Shown here piece by piece: positions 1-12,600 of a stretch of DNA of 64,000 nt. The notes under the pieces were generated by a model. It was given only the letters and a program-made list of their open reading frames with translations. It was not told the origin of the DNA and searched no databases. The translations under genes and the position numbers were made by a program. The DNA is from Echiichthys vipera (Eukaryota > Chordata > Actinopteri > Perciformes > Trachinidae): assembly GCA_963691815.1 (NCBI GenBank), contig OY829647.1:14381360-14445359 (forward strand). Direction: 5' to 3'. How positions within the stretch are numbered: position 1 is the first letter of the stretch; the number at the start of each line of letters is the position of its first letter.

Positions 1-697
1 AGATATTAATAGTCTGACTCAGAGAGCACGTGGAACATTAATGTAGGGCTGGGCGATTAATCAGATTTTATTTTCCGTTACGATTTTGGCTTCCAACAAT
101 TACGAAAACAAGATCATCGAGATAAATGATTATTGTGCCGCTTTATGTTTCACAATGATGCTCTTGTTTTGTCTTGTGTTATTAATCCAGTTATGTTTAG
201 ATAACTAGATTATATCTTTAGTAGTTTCCAGTAGGTCTTGTAAGAACACTAATGTCACAACATGGTTGATCTTATATATTGTGATTTAATTTAGTTGTAT
301 TTTTTTTTTTTTTTATTATTTAAGTGTAGAATACATAACATGTATAATATATAGTTTATTCCTCTCATATTTACATATATTTCTCATTTGTTTTTTAGTT
401 GAATTATATTTAAAGTTCAATAAATGCATAATGTTTCTAAAGTAGATGAGTAATTGTGTAAAATAAGCACAATCTCAACATTGACCAAAATATTAGCGAT
501 CTGGATTTTTGCCATAATGGAGCGGCACTACATTACTGGTACACTGTGTTGGCAGGATGTAGGAGTCCATTTGTCCATTGAGTATCTGAAAGTGTGTTTG
601 AATTATACTGACGCCATGTCAGCTCTGTATCTCCTTATAGTGTCTCACTATTCTTTTTCTGCTCTTATCTTCCTCTTCTCTCTCTCTCTCCCTCCAG
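1..697. other. myh10 intron (left end cut), with a dispersed repeat
   Basis: Intron upstream of the first visible exon, ending in a good acceptor at 697. A dispersed teleost repeat starting agggctgggcgattaatc lies at about 46-160; the rest is AT-rich with a poly-T run near 300-314. No coding is seen. Confidence 0.7.
46..160. repeat. Dispersed teleost repeat (gggctgggcgattaat family)
   Basis: The text gggctgggcgattaatc, followed by gattttggcttccaac and gagataaatgattat, is a pattern I recognise as abundant in fish introns. The element class is not assigned; a non-autonomous DNA transposon is likely. Confidence 0.5.
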
Positions 698-850
698 GCC
701 GACTTTGCTATCGAGGCTTTGGCTAAAGCGACATATGAGCGTCTGTTCCGCTGGCTGGTCCATCGCATTAACAAAGCTCTGGACAGAACCAAACGGCAGG
801 GTGCCTCCTTCATCGGTATCCTGGACATCGCTGGTTTTGAGATTTTCCAG
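698..850 (+). CDS. myh10: myh10 exon: motor domain, switch II
   Basis: Follows a pyrimidine-rich acceptor (ctctccctccag) and ends before gtttgg. Phase 0 to phase 0, 51 codons. Begins ADFAIEALAKATYERLF and carries LDIAGFEIF, the switch II segment that senses the gamma-phosphate. The last residue is Gln (IFQ), where most class II myosins have Glu, as I recall the family. Confidence 0.95.
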
Positions 851-3800
851 GTTTGGATTAAAATCTTTTCTTCTTTTTTTTTAAAGAAGGCATTGTTTTG
901 GTTTTGTACGCCTGATAATGTTAGTTTTTCTTGCTGTTGTTGTTTTATAAACTATCTGCATTTGAAGTTTTAAGTTCTTGTCATCTACACACATTTCCAG
1001 TGAAAATTTTGTTTTGTTTTTTATTTCTTCTCTACTACAGTTGAACTCATTTGAGCAGATGTGCATCAACTACACCAATGAGAAGCTGCAGCAGCTCTTC
1101 AACCACACCATGTTCATCCTGGAGCAGGAGGAGTACCAGAGGGAGGGCATCGAGTGGAGCTTCATCGATTTCGGCCTCGACCTGCAGCCCTGCATCGACC
1201 TCATTGAGAGGCCGGTCAGTGAATGATAAACTAGTATCAATGCGATGAATGAAAGTTTTTTAAAACACTCCCACTTAAACTCTTATTTTCCATCCTTAAA
1301 TTCTTTAGCTTTGCTGACAAAAGATGTAGAAACTGAATAATAATATTATCTCAACATTTCATTACACATGCTGCTTTTTAGTCATGACTGAAGTCACTGG
1401 CCCTCATTCTTGAAAATAAGGGCAGATCTGAGCGCAGAATTGGTTGTACGACAGGACCCACGTGTGATTTATGAAACATTCGTATCGGACCAATCTCAGC
1501 GTATAAATGAGCGGGCCTTGATAAATGCGGCGGCTGAATTCGATCGTCATTTACATGTTATGCCCTTAAATATTCCTGGTTCGGAGGCCTCGCCCACTGA
1601 GGTCAAACATGGAGAGACGAAATGCTGGTACGAAAAGAAACTTTTCCGACACAGAGATCGGCATTCTGACATCCAAGATGGAGCAAGATAAAGATGTGCT
1701 TTTTGTCAGTCTTAAGAGTGGAATAAAAGGGGCCCGTAAAAACGCTTTATGGAAAAGAATAACGGAGGCAGTCAACCCGAAGCAGCGCTCCACTGTGACC
1801 CGTGTGCGTGTGTGCTCAATGCTGAACCTGCGCTCCTGCTCTGTAGCGGGGTTTGCCAGCAGGGTTATTTGGTATACCGTTAGAGGATAACCTTTGTCAC
1901 CATCTGATACCTTGTTTGATTTAATGCAATTTATCAAGGGTAGCCACTTACCGTGGAGATGACTTTGGCTCTGCAGTGCGCATTCCTGCAGCCGCACGCC
2001 AACACATTCATTCATTCACTTATTCATCTTCAACCGCTTGTCCCTGTCGGGGTCGCGGGGGGCTGGAGCCGAGCTGTTTTGAATTATAAAAGAACCGTGT
2101 GTCCCCCAGGCCACCTAGCCACGTTGAAAAGCGATAGCTTGGCATCACAAATCACCTGTACATTTATTGAGTGGTAGTTTTTGAGATTGATGAATGCGTA
2201 ATCATTCATGGATGGTGCCTTCAGACGCACGTGAGTACAATCAATTGCTCCAACCACAATTTTTATCAAGGGTAGCCACTTACCGTGGAGATGACTTTGG
2301 CTCTGCAGTGCGCATTCCTGCAGCCGCACGCCAACACATTCATTCATTCACTTATTCATCTTCAACCGCTTGTCCCTGTCGGGGTCGCGGGGGGCTGGAG
2401 CCGAGCTGTTTTGAATTATAAAAGAACCGTGTGTCCCCCAGGCCACCTAGCCACGTTGAAAAGCGATAGCTTGGCATCACAAATCACCTGTACATTTATT
2501 GAGTGGTAGTTTTTGAGATTGATGAATGCGTAATCATTCATGGATGGTGCCTTCAGACGCACGTGAGTACAATCAATTGCTCCAACCACAATTTTTATTT
2601 ATTTTTTTATTCGTTTTAAGAATCCGTTTTGATCTGTTCTTAATATGTGACTGCTTATGCTTAATGACAGCTGAGGGTTGTTCATTATTTTCAGCCAGAT
2701 TTTGCTGTGCTGCACCGCAAATCCACAGGCTCAAATTTGAGTACACGATCTCAGACCTGGCGTGAGATTTGATCGTAGCTCCCGCTCACGTCCAAATTGA
2801 TAAATGCCGGAGTTTGCGTGGAAATGGTCGTGCACACGTTTTTCTGCCGTACGTTCGTTTGATAAATGAGGGCCATTGTGTTTTCGTGTTGTACATCGGT
2901 CTGTCCATCCCATTTTTGTGAACGCAACATCGTAGGAACACCAGGGAATTTCTTCAAATTTGGCTCAAACATTCAGTTGGATTCATAGATAAACTGATTA
3001 CATTTTGGAGGCCATAACGCAAGATGTCCTTCACAAATTATGACTACATTTTACAAAAACAGGATAAAATTATGATGTGATGACATTTTATATCCAGAAG
3101 GTCAAAGGTCAACTTCACTATGATATCATAAGGTTTTTGGCCATTATTCAACGCTGTAACACAGGAACAGAAGCGTAGACATTTGGTCGGATACTGAATT
3201 CATGACACTAGTAGCTGATGCTGACCACAACGCTTCATCTTATAAACACAAGCAAATATTTGAAGTTGTTGTTCTTCTGGTGTAGTTACAGTTCTCTTTC
3301 TCTGAAATCCTGTGGTAATATTCCTTCAGGCTAACCCTCCAGGAGTGTTGGCTCTTCTGGATGAAGAGTGCTGGTTCCCCAAGGCAACGGACAAGACCTT
3401 TGTAGACAAGCTGAGCCAGGAACAGGGCACACACACCAAGTTCCAGAAGCCCCGCCAGCTCAAAGATAAGGCCGACTTCTGCATCCTCCACTACGCTGGC
3501 AAGGTACGCTCGTGTTAATCTCTTCAAGAATCACATCCCGCAGGTGTCTCTGCTTAAATACACCGTTGATGTGTGTTTCTTTTGGAAGTACACACTAATG
3601 TTTCATTTATACTGTATGCACTTTCAGTTTACTTTAAATATCTAAGCTGCTTCAACACATGCCTAGGCAGTTCCTGGCACACACTTAACTCCATATTTCA
3701 CTGAAATATATGTTTGAAATTTATATAATATAAGAAATATGTATACTCCTTTGCTTCCTTGTTCTGTGCTGGAGCAGCTGCTTTATTTCCATCCACACTC

Positions 3801-6800
3801 ATATTTTCTTATACATCTCTTTGCTTCCCTGATCTCCTGCAAAAGTTAGACAGCAAGTGAAAAGCTGCCGCTGGTCAGCACTCAGATAAAACAATGACGC
3901 AAGGTTCTCCTGTGGTGGGACTTCAGGGAAATATTAAGATTTATATGACATTGTATTGGAGTGGATTTGGATGTTGTGAGTGGCGTTATGCAATGGAACT
4001 CAGTAGCACATCTGCTTACCATTATGTGGACTGTGTTGTTTTACACCACAATCAGTCAAAACTCAGATATTTGACTATTAGAAAGTCTGCTGTCTGCAGC
4101 AAAGAAAAATCTGCAGTCAAATGCCAAGCCAAATGTTGTAAATGTTGTCAACATGGATATGCACAAAATAAATATTACCTCGCATATGCAGTCTGAATCA
4201 CTAGAACAAAGTGTGGCCTGGACTATAAATAAAGTCCGTATTTGAGCTAGGTCGCCATGATGTGTCAGATGTATAAATATATATTGAAACAACTTATGTT
4301 TTAGCATTCATCCTCACTATGTACGTTTTTTCTTTTTTTTTAAGAATGTGACCAATTGAAAAACAAACTTGTAAACTAGGTTTAAACTATGTAATGGAGA
4401 CCCTTTTTCTGTCCCACATGTTCTTTCTATCAGCTGACATATACACCAATAACAATAGATCCCTGTTAAGCTCATGTTTACTGAAGAATTCAGAGTTATT
4501 CACTTTATCCAAATCCTTAAAACAATGAATTGTCACAGGTGGACTATAAGGCAGATGAGTGGCTAATGAAGAACATGGACCCCCTGAACGACAATGTGGC
4601 CACACTTCTGCATCAATCCACTGACAAATTTGTGGCTGAACTTTGGAAAGATGGTAAGCTTCCACCTTCGTATCTGTAAACATTGAAATTATACTAGATA
4701 CTAGAAGGGATCAGTTTTAGTAACTCATCCTTTAAAATTCATTATGTTTGTTTGTGTTTGCTTATTCTGTTAACAGTCAAGTGTCTCTCACTCAAGCCTA
4801 CTAACAACAGCTGTCTGCCTTGTTGACCCAGGCCTAATTTAACATCACCTCCCCTCCCTGTCTCTTTCTCTGTTGTAGAGATTCAGACCATTCAAAGGGC
4901 TTCATTCTATGACAATGTCACTAGTCTGGATGACCCGGCAGGTGAATGACTGGGTCGTGCTGTAGCAGACCTGGGCCAAAATAATAATAGCTGAAAATTC
5001 ACAGTTTTGGATTGTAAAGCAAAGCTGCTCAAGGCACTTGGTAGGCTAAATGCAAGCGCTTCCCAAAGCAGGTTAACTTCTTGACAGTGTACTGGTATAT
5101 TTTTGCCCAGATCTGGCTGTATGTTTCATGCTTCAGCCGCTGCTGTCTGTCATAGCTATTATGGCTCCCATTTGCTTCCAGGCTGCATGGCTCCCTTGTG
5201 TCAGCCAAAAGCAGTAGTAATTCCTATATAAGTTAAAGTAGAATAGAGTCAGCTGCTCCCTCTAGTCAAACTAGTGTGCTTTAATTTGTGTCAGGTCATG
5301 TGATATTTGTGTGGTCGATAACCCTGAAGCAAGCATTTAAGGTCTAGTGCAGCTGTTTGCAGTTTTCATAGCTTATTTCTGTATTTGTCCCTCTTCTGTG
5401 ATGTGATACATCCGCAAGCAAATTAAGGATTTGAAGCTTGACTGAAGAAAATTGAATGACATTAAGTTCCCGCCTTCCTCCCTTCTAGATTGGATCACAG
5501 TAGCAGGGAATTGAAAGCAGATGTTGGTATTTGTTTTGGCTTTGAGCCTCAGACGTCAGTGCAGAGGGTCCAGACAGCAGCAGGACATGCATCACCTGCA
5601 TAAACTCGAGCAGCCTGTGACTCATCAAATACTTTTAAGATTGATTTAGTCGTTTGGACATTAATAAGTGACATAGTTTAAATTTTATTGTGTGTTGAAT
5701 AATAACTCATGTGCTGTCATTTTTTAAAGCTTTTTCCTTTAGAATGAGTCTACTGACTTTGCTGCCAGATTATAAAAAGATTTACTTTTTGACAGATAAT
5801 TCTGTTGATATTCTGTTTTTTTCTAGTTGTTACGAATTCCCATGAGGGGACCAAACTCAACAAATAATTGAGCAATAGTTATCTGTGTATCCAAAGCCTG
5901 ATGTATCTTATTCCTTTGTGCCAATGAGCTCCACTGTTGTCTTGTCTAAAAACTGTTAAAAACTGTTTTTAGACACGCTGTTGACAAACATGTTCTCTAT
6001 TCCTCTATTACCATAAACATGGGCACTGGAGTTTATTTTCCATTCCTCATACACAGTCCTGCTGCTGTATATATGCACTTAAGCACCAAATCGGTGGCTA
6101 AAATCAGTCCCCAAAAATACAAAAGGCATTCCTGTTTGAACATAAAACATTTTTTTAAATTCCAGTGTTTTTTTGTTTTTTTTTTACATTTCAGAAGCTG
6201 GAACCACCAAATGTTTAGCAAAGTTGGGCTATATCATTATTTATATTAAATTTCTGTTGTTTGATCGAGTTGTTATTATAAAACTGTTTTCACAGACTGA
6301 GTAGGAGTAACCGTGACTATTCAACTGATCTTATTGTGTAAGCTTGTCGGAGTGCCCCTTTAAAATAGGTTATGAACAGTTATATTGTAATATTGTTGAA
6401 TTATCGTAAATGCTAACATTCTTGAGAAGAAATGATTTAACTGGCAATATGTTGATGCAGTAAAATGTTGAAAAGCTTTCTTGTAGCCGCCATCAAACAT
6501 CGTGTCCCTTCCACTTGGACAAGAGAAGAGAATTTCAATTCTTGCAGTTTAACTTTGCTAATGCTTAGTGAGTAAATCATTAAAATGATGCCTCTCTCCA
6601 AGGTAACACAGTATTGCCCTATATGCACAGACCCTTAGGAATAGATAGGCTACGCTTTCCATCTCAAACTGCAGAAGCTTGTGGTAGTTCTAGACTTTGA
6701 ATGCTATGTTAGACTGCCGTTGTTTGACTGTAGTATGTAATGTCTTGTTCATCCATCTGCTGCTGCAGTTTTTTCTCTGCTCCCCATGGAGTCTTCTCCC

Positions 6801-9591
6801 TCTAATCAGTTCTCCCCATCTCCCCACCAGTCGACCGTATCGTAGGCCTGGACCAGGTGGCAGGGATGAACGAGACAGCCTTTGGCGCCACCTACAAAAC
6901 GAAAAAAGGCATGTTTCGTACGGTGGGACAGCTCTATAAGGAGTCGCTCACCAAGCTCATGGCCACACTGAGGAACACCAACCCCAACTTTGTCCGCTGC
7001 ATCATTCCCAACCACGAAAAAAGAGTAAATAAAGAACCTTTATTTATTTGTTAAAAGCTACGTGTCAATATAGTAGAAAGTGGGGGACCTGTCACTCTAT
7101 TTTGTTATGATTGATTATCCCTGTAGCATGGTATATATGTATAACGTCACTTGATTCGGCTCCCTGTCTATAGTGTTCATTGCATTGAAATCCAGTAATG
7201 CTAAATTGTATACCTAGAAATTGTAGAAATATGTAAATACTTGTATCTGGTCTTAATGGTGTATTTGTTTCTTTTTCAGGCTGGTAAACTGGAGCCTCAC
7301 CTGGTTCTGGACCAGCTGAGGTGTAACGGAGTCTTAGAGGGAATTCGTATCTGCAGACAGGGCTTCCCCAACCGCATCGTCTTCCAGGAGTTCAGACAGA
7401 GGTGACAAACAACAAAAAAGATTTTAGAGCTCTGCAACTGAATTTTTCACAGAGAAAAACTTTTATATTAATGTTTTCTTTTGTTCACAGATATGAGATC
7501 CTCACACCTAACGCTATCCCCAAAGGATTCATGGATGGGAAACAAGCCTGTGAGAGAATGGTAGTGTTTTTGTTTTGTTTTTGTTTTTTTTTGCTGTATT
7601 TTAGTTTTGGAACTGCTACCCTGAAAACTATAACGTACTATGCTTTCAGCTGAGCTACTGAATTTTAGGAATTGACTATTTGCCTTTTTCGACCAAAAAG
7701 TTCCAGGAACTATTGAACCCGAAGACTAACCCCAGAAACTAATCCAAATCAACTAAAGAGACAATGAAACTGGAAACCCCAGAGCACACATCTCCACAGT
7801 TATCCTTGTCTGAGTGTTTCTCTTCAATATGTGACCGCCATAAACTCATAGAAATGAGAATATTTAGTCTTATTTCTCTCATTTACAGAGGTTTAGTTCC
7901 TCAGAAGGTGCTTGGTCCCCTGAGAAAGTTCTTGGGGTGGAAACACCCTAACACTAATACTTGATTGTAATGTCAAACTGTTTTCCAGCAACATGTTTTC
8001 AGTTTATTAAAACACCATGTAAATTGAACCCTGCTTACAGACTTACAACTCTTTATGTGCCGTTTATAGATCCGAGCCCTGGAGCTGGACCCCAACCTGT
8101 TCCGTATTGGTCAGAGTAAGATCTTCTTCAGAACTGGTGTTCTGGCTCACCTGGAGGAGGAGAGAGACCTGAAGATCACTGACATCATCATCTACTTTCA
8201 GTCTGTTTGTCGTGGATACTTGGCACGCAAGTGAGTGTCAGATCCCTGGCTTTTTTATTCAAATTTCTTACATTTGAACATAGATGTGTTTGGATACCCA
8301 AGATGCATTTAGTGATCCAGTTGAGCAAACCCTCAGAGGTGGTCTAAGATACAAAGCATCCAGAAGTTCGTCAAGTGAAAATGCACATGTTGGGTCAAGT
8401 CACATGTGTATGCTCAAAGCTATTCCAGTAGTTCCCATCAAAATAAATCACGAGTACTGAAGAGCCTGTCGTGTTAATATTTATATCAGAGTGCAAATCA
8501 GCATGATGCGGGAAAAGAAGTTTGGTGCATTTACAGCTTGTCTGGACACTAAACGCAGCCAAACCTTGGTCATCAAAAACACTGCAGACTTTAAAAAAAC
8601 ACCTATACCCAGACATTAATTTGTCGCTCGTTATTTTACCATTTCTTTCTTTAGGGCCTTTGCTAAGAAGCAGCAGCAGCTGAGTGCCCTGAAGGTCCTC
8701 CAAAGGAACTGTGCTGCTTATTTGAAGCTGCGACACTGGCAGTGGTGGAGACTCTTCACCAAGGTGGGAACACTGACCGCTACCTCTTCTGCAAAGTAGT
8801 TCTTATGTTCTACGCAGATGATACACAGTTCTACATCTCTGATTCACCTGACAATCTAAGCATTTTGAAAATGTATTGATTGGATGCCTCAGCTAAATAA
8901 GGATATGCATTAGTCTTCATCAGATTGGCTCAGTTGCCATGTCCACACTATTCATGTTTGCTTAAAAAATGTTTGATAAACTGCATTTCTATGGCAACTG
9001 AGCAAAGAAAATTTGTTAATGAGGGCTGGTGATACGGTCAAAACCTCCAGAGTGTAAATGGACCCCTGAGATAGTATTAATTGCTCTTGATTTTTCTTCC
9101 CACGGTCAAGAATAAACCATCAAGTTCATCTCTTTTTGTTTTCACTGGGCTCATTAGAGCCGAGTATCTGCAGAAACAGAAAGTCTTAAACATAGAATTC
9201 AGTTCCCTAATAAGGCCTTAGAAGTTATTAAAAATTCTGCTGTACAGGGCAACAATAATTATACATTATTTTGTATGTGCTTCCTCGCGTGCTGTTGGTA
9301 GATGTTATATACCTAAAATCTAAAAAGTGAGCCTGAGACAGTTTGCTCATCTAATCTTGATTGACAAGTATCAATTTTAGCACAAAAAAAAAAACACTGA
9401 ACACATCTAATTAATAACCCTTTAATCGCTTAATCCAACCATTAATTTTCTGCTACTGATCTGAGTCCAAGTCAAGTTGAGTCCCTACTGGTTTTCTGTC
9501 ATTGGTTTGAGCGTTAAAGAAGTATTTTGCATTCTATGTCTTTTTTTTTCATTTTGGTGAACGCTGCAGAAACCTTGTAGAAGTTAATTTC

Positions 9592-9657
<66 letters not shown>

Positions 9658-12600
9658 CTCTCCCCCCCTCCCTCTCAGGTGAAGCCTCTGCTGCAGGTCA
9701 CCAGGCAGGAGGAGGAGCTGCAAGCCAAAGACGAGGAGCTGGTAAAGGTGAAGGAGAGACAGCTCAAGGTGGAGAATGAGCTTGTGGAGATGGAGAGGAA
9801 ACACCAGCAGGTAAACATGCCCTCTGTTATTTTCACCTCATACAGGCTGATATAATTTTGGCCTAAATAAAGGCCAAAATTACTTCAGAGAAACTTTATA
9901 AACTTTATAGTTTAAAAAAAGGGTGATCCTTTCCCACCATTGTATTGAAACTGTTGCACAATAATTTCCCTCGGGATAAATAAAGCTTCTTGAATCTTGA
10001 CTCTTGATATATTTTTTTATTATAACAGGCTTTTAATTCTGTACCTGAGTGTTTGTAAGGAAATTACTGTCTTTGTGTTCTATCAATTATTGTTAACAAT
10101 TTCAAACGGTTGTTCCCCCTCTTCAGCTCGTAGAGGAGAAGAATATTCTAGCAGAACAACTCCATGCAGAGACGGAGCTCTTTGCCGAGGCTGAAGAGAT
10201 GAGAGTCCGTCTGTTGTCTAGGAAGCAGGAGTTGGAGGAGATCCTTCATGACCTGGAGTCAAGGGTGGAGGAGGAGGAGGAGAGGAACCAGAGCCTGCAG
10301 AATGAGAAGAAGAAGATGCAGTCACACATCCAGGTTCATAGCTTCAACTGTTTAAACCTGACTTGTACATACACAAACATCTCTCCTATTTTTCTTTTTG
10401 ATATGCTGACATCCACACCGTTAGTACTTGCCTCACAAGAAGAGTATACATTTTCACAATTGTCCTCATTTGAACATTTAAAGGTCCTTTCTGTGTAACA
10501 AATCTAATCAAACCACACTGATGAAGCAGATTAGCTGAATTTCCAAGTGTTAAACTTTGATCGTTGCTTATTTATTCATAAATATTTAATGTTTTACGAT
10601 TTAAGCCAAGTGTTGAAGGGCTTCAAAGTGATTTATGTCTAAAACTTCCATCACTTTATAAACTTCAGTGTTCAAACTTCAACCTTCCCAATCACATTAG
10701 ATTTGTTATGAATCTTCATCTGTGTGTATGTGTGTGTGTTCCTCTCCACAGGACCTGGAAGAGCAGCTTGATGAGGAGGAAGCTGCGAGACAGAAGCTGC
10801 AGCTGGATAAAGTGACAGGCGAGGCGAAGATCAAGAAAATGGAGGAGGACATTCTCCTGCTGGAGGACCAAAACTCTAAATTCCTCAAGGTGAGAGAATT
10901 CAATGCAAATGATGGGTCAAACAACATCCAGAAAACAGAAAAGGTCAAAAATAAATAAAAGTCATGGATGATGGATATGATGGGACAGATATTAGTGAGT
11001 AATTAAAAAAAAGATTGTGTTTTTTGACCTTTTCACCTCCATTTGGTAGTTTTGTGTCTTAACACTTCCAGTTTAACCCACACTTTAATTTTACCAAATA
11101 GGAGAAAAAGCTGCTGGAGGACAGAATCGGTGAGATGACCTCCCAGCTGACAGAGGAGGAGGAGAAAGCAAAAAACCTCAGCAAGGTCAAGAACAAGCAG
11201 GAGATGATGATGGTTGACTTGGAGGGTAAGGGACTCTGACTCCCAGCAAGCTGCTGCTGCTGACTTCATTTTGGGTTTGAGAATAGCAAACATTTACAAG
11301 AACAGACGAAAATTGATGGAAGGTCAGATCAGTTGAAAGACTAATGGGAAGTTAAAGTAGCCTGTGTACGATGCAGTGTAAACATAAAATATAACAGATT
11401 ATGAATGATTGCAAAAATGTAATAAATGCCAAAAATATGTTTATATAGTGAGTGTTTGTTATTAATAACATTCTGGAAAGTTAGCAAGCAAACGATTAAG
11501 TTAACAAGCAATTGAGGTGCAGACCAGAGGTTTGTTAGAATGTTTGAACAAAAAGGAAAAGTATATCAACTACTCTCCCCATGTTACCTTGAACTCTTGA
11601 AAAATGTGTTTGCATTTGAGAAAGACACATTCTTCAAGCTTTCAAGGTAACACAGGGTGAGTATTTTATATAGAAATTATCATTTTGAGGATTAGCAAAG
11701 CAGCTAATCTGATTACCGTTGTAGTTGTCGCGCTGTCTGCTGTAAGCAATTAGGAGTTTGTCTTTGTGCCTCGTATGACTCTCGTGTGACTTTGCCCATT
11801 TACCTCTTAAATTAACTGAGGTTGTTTTGCTTTGTCTTTAACATCATAAGTATTGGCCATGTTTGATTAGGCACTTTGTTTATGAATGTTTATTATAAGA
11901 CATGTGATCGTGCCTCCCTTCAGAGCGTTTAAAGAAGGAGGAGAAAACCCGACAGGAGCTGGAGAAGGCCAAACGCAAACTGGATGCTGAGACGACGGAC
12001 CTGCAGGACCAGATTGCTGAGCTTCAGGCCCAGATAGAGGAGCTGAAGATCCAGCTGACCAAGAAGGAGGAGGAGCTGCAAGCTGCTCTGGCCAGGTCAG
12101 TGTTAGACATATGAAAAACTCTACCAAAGTACACACAAATGTCAAAGCAAGTGCAGAAGACGGTCACCCTGTCTGCAGAACACGCAGAAAGAAAATCACT
12201 GTGAAAGTCTGTTATTACTTTAATGTTCAAACAAACAAAAAGTGCTGCTCATATCATTTCTGGTTTTCAATATATTTCTGGTGTGTATCAGTCCTCTTTG
12301 AACATTTACAACACATTTTAACAATACCGAGATAATACTGATAACCGTGATCATTTTGGTCACTATAAACTATTTCATCATCTCTACCCCAGAACTGTCA
12401 GAGAGCTCTTCTTCTTCTCCTCCTCCTCCTCCTCCTCCTCCTCCTCAAAACTGAAGAAAATGCTATCAACTGATTAAAAGAGAGCACATGAATCGTTTAG
12501 TATGAAATCCAAAGCCTCATGATCAAATTCACTGAACTTTATTTTTAGTCACGACTGGTCATACTTCTCTGAACCTGCATCATTACAAACCTAAAATGGT

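Larger units (their letters stand above)
1931..2594. repeat. 332-bp unit duplicated in tandem, apparently exact
   Basis: The unit beginning ttatcaagggtagccact at 1931 starts again at 2263. The encoded short frames at 1953 and 2285 are letter-for-letter the same over 74 codons. Each unit holds part of the Harbinger transposase plus an L2/SINE-type tail (acattcattcattcactt, aaccgcttgtccctgtcg), so the order was insertion first, tandem duplication later. Confidence 0.9.
1399..2874. mobile_element. Degraded PIF/Harbinger DNA transposon in a myh10 intron
   Basis: Begins ggccctcatt (1399-1408) and ends with its reverse complement aatgagggcc (2865-2874), so it looks like an intact-ended element of about 1.48 kb. 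Inside are a Myb/SANT-like DNA-binding ORF on + (from 1609) and HARBI1-like transposase fragments on -, the usual two-gene content of the superfamily. The transposase is truncated and its region is duplicated in tandem, so the copy is dead. Flanks are act and att, so a 3-bp target duplication is not proven. Confidence 0.75.
8764..9678 (+). other. myh10 intron with L2 LINE scrap and CT microsatellite
   Basis: Holds an RT motif fragment at 8796-8870, AT-rich sequence, and the CT repeat forming the acceptor tract. Confidence 0.65.

Noticed and set aside
9595..9804. Minus-strand frame with an Arg-Glu repeat
   Set aside because: Translation of a CT microsatellite opposite a myosin exon.
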